Assembly (NCBI GenBank): GCA_002762795.1
Contig: PCYA01000014.1
Coordinates: 1-64,000 of the forward strand
From: Candidatus Woesearchaeota archaeon CG10_big_fil_rev_8_21_14_0_10_37_12
GTDB taxonomy: Archaea > Nanobdellota > Nanobdellia > Woesearchaeales > ARS49
DNA: 64,000 nt
Direction: 5' to 3'
The notes under the pieces were generated by a model. That model did no database searches, was not told the DNA's origin, and saw only the letters and a list, made by a program, of their open reading frames with translations. Numbering within the stretch: the stretch's first letter is position 1; every line of letters begins with the position of its first letter. Of the stretch, positions 8,901 through 17,127 are shown piece after piece. Position numbers and translations under genes: made by a program.

Positions 8901-11443
8901 CAGGACAATCAAGCAATACATTAACCTTGAATGGATTTGCAGGTGATACAAGTGTTGAACAAAATGCACCTGTTGTAATCTTTGCAGAAGTTGTAAATCC
9001 AGTTGGTTCGCAAGTAAACTTGTATGTTAATGGAATATTGAATGCGACAGGAACTCAGATTAACAGAACGGATGTATTTACAGCAACTGGTCAGATCGTA
9101 TTCACTGCTGAATTTGTAGGCAATGTTAATGCAAGTGCATCAAACGTGACAAAAATATTAACTGTTACACCTGCACAAGTTCCACAATTCGAAACTGAAA
9201 CAATAACTCCAAGTTCACCAGCACCATTTAGCCCAATATACAACTTCAGAAGAGTTATAACAGACAATGGCGTTGTAGCAAATGTAACATTTGAGTTAGA
9301 TAATAGCACAAACGTAACTGCTTCAAAAATCGGAACAACAAACGAATTTGAAGCAAACTTAACAAGCTTAACAGTAGGCAACCACACATACAGATGGATT
9401 GCAACAGACAATGCAGGAAACAGCAACAACACTGCTTCAGCAAACTATGTTGTAAGTCCAGGAACAGCTTCTATTGAACTATTCTTGAATGGTGTAGATG
9501 GCAATAACAATGCACAAATAAATGATTCAGTGAACATTACTGCAAATGTAGTAAATCCAACTGGAGGATTTGTTGAGTTGTTTGTCAATGGAACATCTGT
9601 AGGAAGTGGTAATTCGCCATTTACTGTTGCGCAAAACTTTAGCACTACAGGAACCGTTACAGTGCTTGCAAGTTTTGCAGGTAATGCAAACGTTAGTGCA
9701 GGAAATGTAACAAGAACATTAACAATCATACCAACTGTTGGCAGAGGAGGCATTTCTCCAGCTACAGCAGCTCATTTTAACTTGAGTTCATTCCAGATGA
9801 CTGTGAATACAACTGGCATTACAACTTGCAGTTGGGACTCACAGGATGTTGCACAAGGCGTTATGAGAAATAACTTTACAACAAGCAACGGCACAGCACA
9901 TACTGGAACAATTACCAACTTAACACTTGGCACAAATAGTATTCATGTTGCATGCAATGGAGAATCTGCTGCTACAAATGCAGATCTTGTTTACTTTGCA
10001 GACAACATATTAGATGGCAGCACGTTAAGTGGGACAAATAGTATAAGTAACACGATAATGACAAGCAGTACGTTGAATAATGACACATTGAGTTCAACAA
10101 ATGGTACTGCGAACGTGTTGACAAATGTTATTTCAACTAATAGCAGAATTGAAAGGTCTATCTTGACAAGTTGTACAGTAACTAATAGTATTATTTTAGA
10201 TAATATCGCATCCAATTGTAATTATATTGGCGTATTTATCGATCCAAGTACTACGACTGGAAGCAACATTGTTGGCGGAAGTATCATCAACAGCACAGTA
10301 ACCTTTAGCAATGTAACAAACAGCAACATTACAAACAGCAATATCAATAATTCAGTAATTGATGACAGCACTATAACAAATAGCTCATTTGTTGATGCAA
10401 CAGTTATTGATGCAGTCATTACAAATGATGTAATAACTGCCGGATTCATTAGTGTTGGCAATCAATCATATAATGCTACAACAAGCGGAACAGCAAACTT
10501 GTCTGACGTGATTTCATTTGCTCCTGTTGCAAGTTTCACTCTAAGTCCGTCAAGTACAACGCCAGGTTCAGTGATTGCATTTACAAGCACATCTACTGAT
10601 AGAAACATTCCTGGAGATTTGAATGATAGTTTGTCATTCTTCTGGGATTTTGGTGATGGCACAAACAGTACTAATGCATCAGTTAACAAATCATACAGCA
10701 GTGCTGATACTTACACTGTGACATTAACTGTTACTGACTCTTTTGGTTATAGCGATTCAGAGCAAGGCACAGCAAGAGTTTCAACTCCTGCTCCTGCACC
10801 TTCTGGTGGTGGCGGTGGTGGTGGCGGTGGCGGCCTCGGTAGCATCAATTTAGATGGTGACGCAACAACTGTACGTACTATTCGTCCTGGTCAACCATTA
10901 AGATTTAGGCTTGATGGCAAGTTATTCCAGCCAACACTCATATTGCGTACAGTAAATCTTGATAGTGAGGTTACTGGTTGGATGATTAATGGCAGAATGG
11001 TGTCTGCAAAGAAAGGGGAACCAACTGTATTTGATATAAGTGGCGATGGCATTGGTGATTTGCAGATTAATGTGTTAGATGTTGCAAGAACAAGTGTTCG
11101 TGCAAGCTTTGGAATTGCTCGTGCAGCACCTGTAACAGGTTTTATTCCTGGAATAAATCCATTTGAGAACTTTGGTCAACAACCAACAACTCCAAGTGAT
11201 CCTGCACTGCCAGAGCTTGTAGAGGAGCCTGCTGTTGGACCAACAGGCGGCAGTGTTACTGAAGTTCCTGTAACTGCGGACATTCCTGCAGAAAGCTTGG
11301 CTGCAAAGTTTGTAAAGATGATTCAATCAATAGTTGAAGCATTAGTAACTGGTTTTGCAGCAAAAGTAATCATCGTCATTGGTGTTGTAATCCTTGGATT
11401 GATTGCTTATGGCGTTTTTGTGCGCTATGAATCAAGCTTTTAA
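2915..11443 (+). CDS. Giant surface protein: signal peptide, cadherin-like/Ig-like repeats, beta-helix-like segment, PKD domain, poly-Gly linker, C-terminal TM anchor
   Basis: Signal MNLKKYLIALMFVLVLAPAVFA; repeated FGTETI(S/T)PSSPAP...RRV(V/I)TDNG...NHTYRW.A.D.AGN units; PKD FFWDFGDGTNST; C-term AAKVIIVIGVVILGLIAYGVFV. Confidence 0.93.
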   Translation: MNLKKYLIALMFVLVLAPAVFADATITYRFDRTAVNGSVYICLDQGCNSVDQPRNGLRVVNPQSTNGEVTIVYPTTLLSQFGYVEYFTASGFRPKVGKHNWNSNGATSEPAPGNPPHQFTQMPNACRATVSNFNLNNVAPGELMQINTQAQLEAQTASAFQIDPSRSVGYLPPHLIQEFYGADTTVTLDILNQTGSVVHTQVQQFTAQNNNAIIAGTSIPVQFTYTPLEAGAYTARITADVIDDQCASHEARSTSNTFSAISQQPTGQFVNILNGLRVDNTLPFVGDTVQFSFEKVTYHADGQGVFAPVQTDLNLTIERNGQVVHSQTRTVPANNNIASPDTYSFTHTFAQPGAHTIRVTANANSILPTSLPEIIAQQTLQLDIANNVPINQNVIFNVLNSSGLPIDNATVRLNGQIVIERLTNSTGQASFSLASGSYDFTISAAGYQNRNEQVSVGSSNRIVSITLQRGNTAPTINLPPSINFTAGNSAILDLNLYANDAEDLDSVLIYTIENNANTTFDIFQGVATITSRVQQPAEAFEEMVTVRVNDTQNATASDTMLVTVNPSGTSVLSLAMPQDVQFNEDSSAVRFVDLHRLTTAPVPASQLTYAVTSTSNTSLITATIENNQFVTILGQPNAFGSGTVTVSVTDGTNTVSRVISVTVSPINDAPVIISVPVIPAFNRGQPFTINLRNSFLDVDGDQLVYTVSQTPGVQFVVNNSAQELTIIPDRNVVGSRNFDITATDPSRLSVSGTFTIVPSSVDEAPFFVQTIPNIITNEEIANNLDLSAFEDDIQDGPGGDNNGLTWKARFANESGVPSIVLSGELFTATINSNSDNLIIVPNVNQSGSRDITLFLFDTGNFNTSQNITITVNNVNDAPSYTNTINIFAELGAQFNTTVFAFDSDPTGDTLSFRDNTSLFNIARINNTAAEIRFTPQNKTTEVVELEVCDNHNACSQRNITVTVTDGLPPRLVSQTTPHNETYDFNKTYIWNSRWTDNNNISQVVFEFEGTNVTVNESATSGLYITNKTDLPAGTYQFRWYAIDSDGNLNATNLTNATILKATSNLGLFLNGSVANMTVDQNDNVTVLANMSNTFGPVSVLLNNASLTSGNVDRNNSLEFNHTFPNAGQFDFLARFAGNINYTAENRSLTVFVRDVDAPTFGSSSVLPLTAIVNDTVTFRQNVFDNVNVTRVLFERNNMNFTPSQVGNSSLYEINVTGIPGGVHQFRWFAQDAAGNLNSTNFTNYTVAQNASGVILNVFEFNNSLADPVVVEVLTPLVINVNLTNPAGGIVNLTRNGTSVANQATPFNFSFTPQSIGVFNFTGVFGGNSNFSSSQATRLVNVIPTQVPQFGTETISPASQAQVGQPVNFRRVVTDNVDINNVTLEIGNTNRTATRVSGSIFEVIATDLLPGNYTYRWFATDNANNMNNTPLANYTVVKIPSVVLLTLNGAANNITVEQNEPVESIANVTTPANALVELLVNGVVAQSTPNSINLTRSFATPGIINITAVTPGNINFTREEVSRFVNVIPSIVPSFGTETISPVSPTPITQQYTFRRVVTDNGGVQNVTLQIDNINHTAQRVGTSNIFEAVVAGLTVGNHTYVWHARDSVNNTNSSTPQTYEVTKAASALELTLNGQAGNINVEQNAPVLSIVRLVVPGAGNVELFVNSGIASSGASPVNSTDRFSAVGQVVNVTAVFAGNVNFTPSTITRFVTITAPFAPTFGTQTITPSSPAPFSPAYTFRRIVTDNGAVNNVTLQINGTNFTASRIGTGSLFEANVTGLNVGTHQFVWFAEDDAGNRNNTSPENYTVVPIQPTIAILLNNATSNINVEQGQPVVIVANATSPAGANIELRVDGTLENAGPAPVSTTKTFATVGTVNITAVIPATGNFGRVELTRILTVTPAQVPQFGTETITPSSPAPFNPVYNFRRVITDNGVVQDVFLELDGSQLSASRIGTTNEFEANLTNLTVGNHTYRWIATDNAGNIANTSFFTYEVIPGQSSNTLTLNGFAGDTSVEQNAPVVIFAEVVNPVGSQVNLYVNGILNATGTQINRTDVFTATGQIVFTAEFVGNVNASASNVTKILTVTPAQVPQFETETITPSSPAPFSPIYNFRRVITDNGVVANVTFELDNSTNVTASKIGTTNEFEANLTSLTVGNHTYRWIATDNAGNSNNTASANYVVSPGTASIELFLNGVDGNNNAQINDSVNITANVVNPTGGFVELFVNGTSVGSGNSPFTVAQNFSTTGTVTVLASFAGNANVSAGNVTRTLTIIPTVGRGGISPATAAHFNLSSFQMTVNTTGITTCSWDSQDVAQGVMRNNFTTSNGTAHTGTITNLTLGTNSIHVACNGESAATNADLVYFADNILDGSTLSGTNSISNTIMTSSTLNNDTLSSTNGTANVLTNVISTNSRIERSILTSCTVTNSIILDNIASNCNYIGVFIDPSTTTGSNIVGGSIINSTVTFSNVTNSNITNSNINNSVIDDSTITNSSFVDATVIDAVITNDVITAGFISVGNQSYNATTSGTANLSDVISFAPVASFTLSPSSTTPGSVIAFTSTSTDRNIPGDLNDSLSFFWDFGDGTNSTNASVNKSYSSADTYTVTLTVTDSFGYSDSEQGTARVSTPAPAPSGGGGGGGGGGLGSINLDGDATTVRTIRPGQPLRFRLDGKLFQPTLILRTVNLDSEVTGWMINGRMVSAKKGEPTVFDISGDGIGDLQINVLDVARTSVRASFGIARAAPVTGFIPGINPFENFGQQPTTPSDPALPELVEEPAVGPTGGSVTEVPVTADIPAESLAAKFVKMIQSIVEALVTGFAAKVIIVIGVVILGLIAYGVFVRYESSF

Positions 11444-11446
11444 AAA

Positions 11447-12409
11447 ATGACAGTAATTATTGCCGCGAGATTTGATGAAAAAAATGCAGTCATGATAGCA
11501 GACGAGCGATCAAGTACTCAAGTAAGACAGTTTGACATTGCAAGAAAGTTGCACACTGTGAGGACAGAAGGTGGTGTTCATGCAGTTTTTGGCGGGACTG
11601 GAGTTTCAGACAGACTTTATGAGTGCGCAATAAGATTTATTGATGATATCGCTGATAAGGATGGCAGACCGGATATAAAATTTGGCTGGCAATTAGCGAG
11701 TGCATTAGATCAACAATTAAAACTTGTACGACATGAAATGATCGATGGTGAGTTGTTAAGAAAGTATGGTTTAACAAGAGATAATTTTCTAAGAGGTTTA
11801 TTTACTGATCAACGAGGTAACACTGGACCTATCAATGAGTCTTGGGTTGTTGATTACAAAAGGATGGTTGAAGGAGAACATCCTATAGTTAAAGAGTTAG
11901 CAAATCAATTTTTGTGTTTATCTTATGATTCTAAGGGTAGACTCTGTATCCACAGTACAGATATGCTAAGCGGCAAGCCTTATCTTGTTGCGCGACCTTT
12001 TGAAACAGCTGGAAGTGGAAGCGATCTTGCACAAGTTGTTCTGAGTGATTTTTACGGAACTGCTTCAAGAGATAATAATTATATTGTAGATAAATGTGAG
12101 GGCGTATTAGCTGCAGTGTCTTCAGCAAACGCTGCAGCAAAGGGCAATATTGGAGTTGGAGGAACGCCATATATACAACCACTTGTTGACGGAAAGTTAG
12201 AAGATTGCTTAAGTGATGCTGAATCAAGATTGGTTGCAGAAATAGCAAAGGGCCATGATAAAAAGCTTCTTGGAACAGATTTTGCAAAACAAGCAGTAAA
12301 TGATTTAGTTTACGAAAGGAAAACAGCCAGTTCTGTTGAAGAAGAAATGTGGAGAAGAACAACCAACAAAGAAGGATTGAGTAGGCTGTTAAGAGGGTAT
12401 AAAAATTGA
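11447..12409 (+). CDS. Divergent proteasome-beta/HslV-like Ntn hydrolase
   Basis: M-TVIIAARF...MIADERSST (Thr1, AD-x-R), Lys at position 33 after Met removal (ARKLHTV), GSGSDLA motif. Confidence 0.7.
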   Translation: MTVIIAARFDEKNAVMIADERSSTQVRQFDIARKLHTVRTEGGVHAVFGGTGVSDRLYECAIRFIDDIADKDGRPDIKFGWQLASALDQQLKLVRHEMIDGELLRKYGLTRDNFLRGLFTDQRGNTGPINESWVVDYKRMVEGEHPIVKELANQFLCLSYDSKGRLCIHSTDMLSGKPYLVARPFETAGSGSDLAQVVLSDFYGTASRDNNYIVDKCEGVLAAVSSANAAAKGNIGVGGTPYIQPLVDGKLEDCLSDAESRLVAEIAKGHDKKLLGTDFAKQAVNDLVYERKTASSVEEEMWRRTTNKEGLSRLLRGYKN

Positions 12410-12412
12410 ATA

Positions 12413-13171
12413 TTAAATCTTATTTCCTGGCAGACTGTTCCATATCATTTTGAACCATGTTTTGTACGATTCTGCAAGTGGTTGACTTATAATGACGAAT
12501 TGTGTTAAATCAGTTTCTAATTTTTTTATGCCGAGTCCTGTAAATGTTACAACTCTATCCCCAAAAATGTCTATGGCTGAGTTTGTTGAGTATTCTTTTG
12601 GTAAGAATTTAAATTGTACAGGTTTTTCGTTTATGACTGGTTTGAGGATTTCTGCAGTTTCCATTTCTGCATCGAATAAGTTATAGTTTATTATTTTCTT
12701 TTTTTTGAGTTGTTCATAAAAGCGTTGTCTGAATGGATCAAGTCTTGGATCCCACCATCCTGCTTTTGCTCCTAAACAATAAACATCTTCTCTTGCATCA
12801 AGAATATCTTGCATATAGTTTCGGAAACCCTGAATGCCTTTGTACACGTATGCTTGTTCTTTTGTTTCTATTTTTTGAAATCTTTTTTGCATTTCAGGAA
12901 GTTTTTCAGAGATGATTCTTTCTTTGTCTTGAAGAATACCAAGCAATCTTTTTGGTTCTATTGCTTTGTAGTGTTTTTCATTTTGTAAAATAAGTTCTGA
13001 TATGAGTCCTTTTTCTATGAGTTTGTTAATACAATCATAAACATTTCTTCGGTGTACTTTTGCTTTGATTGCAATTGTACTAATGTTTGCTGATTGTACA
13101 CTCAATAGAGCTTCGTATATTTTGGCTTCGTTAGGGCTTAGTCCTGCTTGGTGTAATGCATGTTCAAACAT
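12413..13171 (-). CDS. TrmB-family transcriptional regulator
   Basis: LSPNEAKIYEALLSVQSANISTIAIKAKVHRRNVYDCINKLIEKGLI; TrmB wHTH plus C-terminal region. Confidence 0.88.
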   Translation of the reverse strand: MFEHALHQAGLSPNEAKIYEALLSVQSANISTIAIKAKVHRRNVYDCINKLIEKGLISELILQNEKHYKAIEPKRLLGILQDKERIISEKLPEMQKRFQKIETKEQAYVYKGIQGFRNYMQDILDAREDVYCLGAKAGWWDPRLDPFRQRFYEQLKKKKIINYNLFDAEMETAEILKPVINEKPVQFKFLPKEYSTNSAIDIFGDRVVTFTGLGIKKLETDLTQFVIISQPLAESYKTWFKMIWNSLPGNKI

Positions 13172-13287
13172 GAATCTGCTAAATTTCTCCTCTTTTTAAA
13201 GGTTGTGGTGATAACTATCACTCCAAAGATTTATATGGTTCTATTGTTTTGTTACCATTAGAACATGACAACTTTGAGGTGGCAAAA

Positions 13288-13767
13288 ATGAGTGAAAACA
13301 AAAAAGAAATGAAAGAAAAACAAACCGGGATTTATTTCCCAAGAGACCAACTAAAATCAGACCTGACAGAGAATCCAGGATACCAATTTAAGGTTGAACA
13401 AGCAGGAGATGGCATCCTTTATATTTCTCCCCCTAGAGGAATTAATAGATTCTGCCCTGAAGGAAAAAGTGAATCAGTTTTAAATTTAACAATAAGAAGA
13501 CTCTACGCAGGATTATCTGAAGAAGCAGCATATACCGTATTTTATTGCGCCGAGCATGACAAAGAAAAAATAATTGAAGAAGTATACGTACTTGGAGCGG
13601 ATCTTGAAGAAAGAAAAATCATAATGCATGAGCGCTCAGACCAAATAATTAATTCTTTGGACAATTTGCTTCTCAGAGATACAACACAGAAAGGAACCAG
13701 ATTAACTCTTGTAGAAGACCCTGAGTATTTGTTGAGTGGATATGCATGGGCGCCAGAGGTTGAATGA
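13288..13767 (+). CDS. Hypothetical protein
   Basis: ORF overlapping the start of the symporter; start placed at internal Met MSENKKEM. Confidence 0.6.
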   Translation: MSENKKEMKEKQTGIYFPRDQLKSDLTENPGYQFKVEQAGDGILYISPPRGINRFCPEGKSESVLNLTIRRLYAGLSEEAAYTVFYCAEHDKEKIIEEVYVLGADLEERKIIMHERSDQIINSLDNLLLRDTTQKGTRLTLVEDPEYLLSGYAWAPEVE

Positions 13768-15242
13768 TGGCATACATAACAGCTACTGAAGGTTTTGCGG
13801 TGCTTGCGGTTTTTGCAGCAATAATGATTGGTTTGGTTTATTTTTTGACAAAAAGAAAATTTAAGACAATTGATTTGTTTTTAGTTGCTGACAGGAATGT
13901 TTCTTGGTTTCGAGGAGCATTCAGCATTGCAGTAAGCTGGATTTGGGCTCCTGCATTGTTTGTTGCAAGTATGCAAGCGTACACGACAGGACTAGCAGGC
14001 GCATTTTGGTTTATTGTTCCAAATATTGCGTGTTTTTTCTTATTTGCTCCGCTAGCCATTCGCTTAAGGAGGTTGATGCCAAATGGATATACTTTGCCTG
14101 AATTTATTTTGAAAAGGTACAATAATGATAAACGAACGCATCTTGCCTTTTTGTTCATTTTTTTCGCATATCAGCTTGGCGCAATTATCATCAATGCATT
14201 GGCAGGCGGAACATTATTACATATTTTGACAGGTATGAATTTTCATATCGCAGTCATTAGTTTGTCCGTAATTGCATTAATTTATTCATTGATTAGCGGC
14301 CTTGAGGCATCTATTATTACAGATGTATTACAAATGGCTTTTATTTTGATAACGGGTTTTGTTCTTGTTCCTTGGGCCATTTTCACTGCAGGAGGTCTTT
14401 CAGCAGTTGCAGGAGGCTTAAGTGGCATTGCAGGTTCTTCATTTATTTTTGATCCTTGGATTGCTTACTCTTTTGGAATTGCGATGACTTTTGGTTTGTT
14501 ATCTGGTCCTATTGGTGATCAGATGTTTTTCCAGCGTGGTTTTGCTGTGAAGAAAAAGAACATCGTTAAAACATTTGTTGTTGGAGGTTTGTTGTTTGGT
14601 CTTGTTCCAATTACTTTAAGCTTGCTTGGTTTTGTTGCGGCAAATCCCCTAATTAACAGCGCATTAAGCATATCTGATCCGCAAATGGTTGCGCCTATTG
14701 TTATTGGTGCGTTTTTACCGAAGATCGCGTTGCTTTTGTTTGTATTCATGGCGTTTGCAGGGTTGTGTTCAACAATGGATTCTGCATATTGTGCAGTGAG
14801 TTCTCTTGGAACGATTGATATTTACAAGAAATACATAAATGCAAACGCGAGAAGCCAAAAATTGTTGCAAGTTTCTCGTGCTTTTATGCTTGGGATTGCT
14901 GTTTTCGGAACTGGAATTGCTTTGCTGCAACCTAAATTGTTGTGGGTGTTCCTTATTTATGGTGCATTATCTTCTGCTGGTTTGTTTCCAACAATTTTCA
15001 GTTTGTTCTGGAATAAATTGGATGCAAAAGGTGCGTTTTGGGCCGTTACGTTGTCTCTTGTGCTTGGCTTGCCACTCTCAATTTATGCAAATGTTGTTGA
15101 AAACACACATTTGATTGTATTGGCAGCAGTCTTGAGCGTGCTTATTGGATTAGTAGTTTGTTTGATTGCAGGAATTAGAAATAAAGAAAGATATAAGTTT
15201 ATTTTTTGTCAAGAACCACCCGTCAATAGACGGGTGGCATGA
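13767..15242 (+). CDS. Sodium:solute symporter (SSF family)
   Basis: Multi-TM protein with SSF-like pattern; last codons CQEPPVNRRVA lie in the inserted double-hairpin element. Confidence 0.88.
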   Translation: MAYITATEGFAVLAVFAAIMIGLVYFLTKRKFKTIDLFLVADRNVSWFRGAFSIAVSWIWAPALFVASMQAYTTGLAGAFWFIVPNIACFFLFAPLAIRLRRLMPNGYTLPEFILKRYNNDKRTHLAFLFIFFAYQLGAIIINALAGGTLLHILTGMNFHIAVISLSVIALIYSLISGLEASIITDVLQMAFILITGFVLVPWAIFTAGGLSAVAGGLSGIAGSSFIFDPWIAYSFGIAMTFGLLSGPIGDQMFFQRGFAVKKKNIVKTFVVGGLLFGLVPITLSLLGFVAANPLINSALSISDPQMVAPIVIGAFLPKIALLLFVFMAFAGLCSTMDSAYCAVSSLGTIDIYKKYINANARSQKLLQVSRAFMLGIAVFGTGIALLQPKLLWVFLIYGALSSAGLFPTIFSLFWNKLDAKGAFWAVTLSLVLGLPLSIYANVVENTHLIVLAAVLSVLIGLVVCLIAGIRNKERYKFIFCQEPPVNRRVA

Positions 15243-15422
15243 AGCGATAGCTTCATCTTTGCTTGTAATGACCAGTGGTTCCCAAGAAAATCCTCTGGAT
15301 TTTCTGGGCCAGAAAATGCTTTGCATTTTCTTGGCTTGAGCATGCTCAGAAATATACCAGATCACTATGGTAATAGGGACGTTGTCCATCAGTCAAATAG
15401 ACTGATGGTATATTTCTGACAT
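15208..15422 (+). repeat. Double-hairpin element copy A (215 bp, with nested 54-bp module)
   Basis: GTCAAGAACCACCCGTC...TTGAGCATGCTCAGAAATATACC...GGTATATTTCTGACAT; homologous to copies at 22493, 58252, 61366. Confidence 0.92.
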
Positions 15423-15429
15423 ATTAATT

Positions 15430-15645
15430 TCACATCCAATGATCTTTGTGTGCTTGTTTCCATAAGAGAACTGCGAGTGTTCCTGTAATAATAATTGCGA
15501 TCCAGCTTAATAGTGCTGGTGCTTGCCATGTTCCAATTACTAATGGCCAGCCGTATGCGATGCGCAGTGCATGTACAAATGTGACTATTGCAAAGATTGT
15601 TGCTGCTATCAATAAAATTGTTTGGTTAATATCATGTCTGTGCAT
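15430..15645 (-). CDS. Small membrane protein (2-3 TM)
   Basis: 71 aa hydrophobic ORF MHRHDINQTILLIAATIFAIVTF... Confidence 0.55.
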   Translation of the reverse strand: MHRHDINQTILLIAATIFAIVTFVHALRIAYGWPLVIGTWQAPALLSWIAIIITGTLAVLLWKQAHKDHWM

Positions 15646-15717
15646 ATTATTTTTTAAAGAATTGTCTTATTTAATGATTTGGTACGATTTAAGAGTTATT
15701 ACAAAAAGTGTTTAGCG

Positions 15718-15852
15718 AATGAAAAAATATTAGTTACGCCTCATATTGCGTTTGCAACAGAGCAAGCCAGAAAAAATGCTGCTGAAACTGTTGTGCAGAA
15801 TGTTGAATCATTCCTTGAAGGAAATCCACAGAATGTAGTAGTGAATAAATAG
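15718..15852 (+). pseudogene. C-terminal remnant of a D-2-hydroxyacid dehydrogenase
   Basis: Translation NEKILVTPHIAFATEQARKNAAETVVQNVESFLEGNPQNVVVNK* (TPHIA motif) with no upstream gene body. Confidence 0.75.
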
Positions 15853-16005
15853 AAATGACGCGAGGAAGATAATGGAAGAAAACAGTGTTTTCGTGGAATA
15901 AATTGAAACTGATAAATTATTAGAAGATGAACTTTTGGTTTGAATTCTATTCTTTAATTGCCGCGTTAAGTTTTGGGTCAGTTTTGCGGCAATTAATGTT
16001 CGGAA

Positions 16006-16103
16006 ATGTCAGAAATTCACAAAAGTTATTATTCTTTGTGTGAATTTCTGAGCATGCTCAAGAACTGCAAAAAAAGATATGTTTTTCTTGGCAGTTCTTA
16101 ACA
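16006..16103 (-). repeat. Double-hairpin element copy B (short, opposite orientation)
   Basis: ATGTCAGAAATTCACA...TGTGAATTTCTGAGCATGCTCAAGAACTGC...GCAGTTCTTAAC. Confidence 0.8.
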
Positions 16104-16210
16104 AATTAACTATTTGTCCCATTACTTAATTTTCCCGTTATTTGCAAAAGAACCACTCAATAGTGGCAAAAAAAGAAAGATTTTTAAAGACTTTTGTAGG
16201 TTAAAGAAGC

Positions 16211-17127
16211 ATGACTTTTGATCTCATTAGTGTAATGGATGCTTCTGCTTCAATAGTTGATTTGGAGAGTAAGCTTAGAGGAGAGAAACAAGTTTTTAGG
16301 AGAAGAAAGCAGTTTCTAAAATGGCTTGAGAACGAGTGGAAGAAAATAAAAAAACCAGTTCTTGAGGAAATTGCCAATACTGTTCTTGATTCTAAACCAG
16401 TACTTCCAACAGTAGTTGTTGATTTGCCTGATGCACGCGCTATAGATTACACGGACTTATACACGGTTGGGAATGGCCAGTAGCTTTAAAACAGAAGGTA
16501 AAAACATTTCTGAAACATCAGGTAGACGGAAGAGGTTCTTCAAAGTCAGCCTGGTATTGTGAAGAAGGGTTTAAAAGTAATTTTGGAATAAAATGGATAA
16601 CTGAATTAGAAGACCTTACAAACACTTCAAAGTTGGAGTCCTCTGGAAATGAGAATCCTCTTGATTTAATAGGCGATGCAAGAACAAGCCTTGTTGGTTT
16701 TGGATGCTACATTTTACTCAAATCAGAAGTTCTTAGAGGGAATGAGTCTTCAGATTTTGCTAGATTGCTTAGCAATGCACTTAGAGATCCTAGGTATCAA
16801 GATTTGGCAGTAAGGTACTCACATGAGAGTAGTCTTCCTGAGCCGTTTGGCTTAGAATTGGATTATTTGAATGATCGTTCATCTTTATTGAGTAAATTTT
16901 TATTTCATGGAGTTGCTACTGCTGCTGAAAGGTCATTGTGGACTGCAAATAAACTATTGGAAAGAGGAAAATCAGCTGTAGGCACAAGACACACAAGTTC
17001 AGCAAGAGTCAGATTGGAAATAGATTATTTGTGCGGTGCAAGTCACGTTCCTCAAATTGCTTACTTTTTAGAGTACCCTGATTATTCTTTTGATCATTTA
17101 GATGCATATCTCGAAGAGAGAAAATAA
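16211..17127 (+). pseudogene. Hypothetical gene split by a single frame change near 16470 (16211-16483 and a 16633-17127 frame that is open further upstream)
   Basis: Frame of the second ORF is open upstream (PVALKQKVKTFLKHQVDGRGSSKSAWYCEEGFKSNFGIKWITELEDL...) to the end of the first ORF. Confidence 0.6.

Noticed and set aside
4795-10689. Many long minus-strand ORFs opposite the giant surface protein
   Set aside because: Shadow ORFs created by Asn/Thr/Val-rich repeat coding; repetitive and without start/RBS logic.
10801-10840. GGT/GGC low-complexity run as a microsatellite of interest
   Set aside because: Explained as the poly-Gly linker of the surface protein.
15150-15389. ORFs such as 15150-15389 (-) and 61182-61493 (-) sharing MD(N/R)V(P/L)ITIVIWYISEHAQ
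   Set aside because: They are translations of the repeated palindromic elements, not independent genes.
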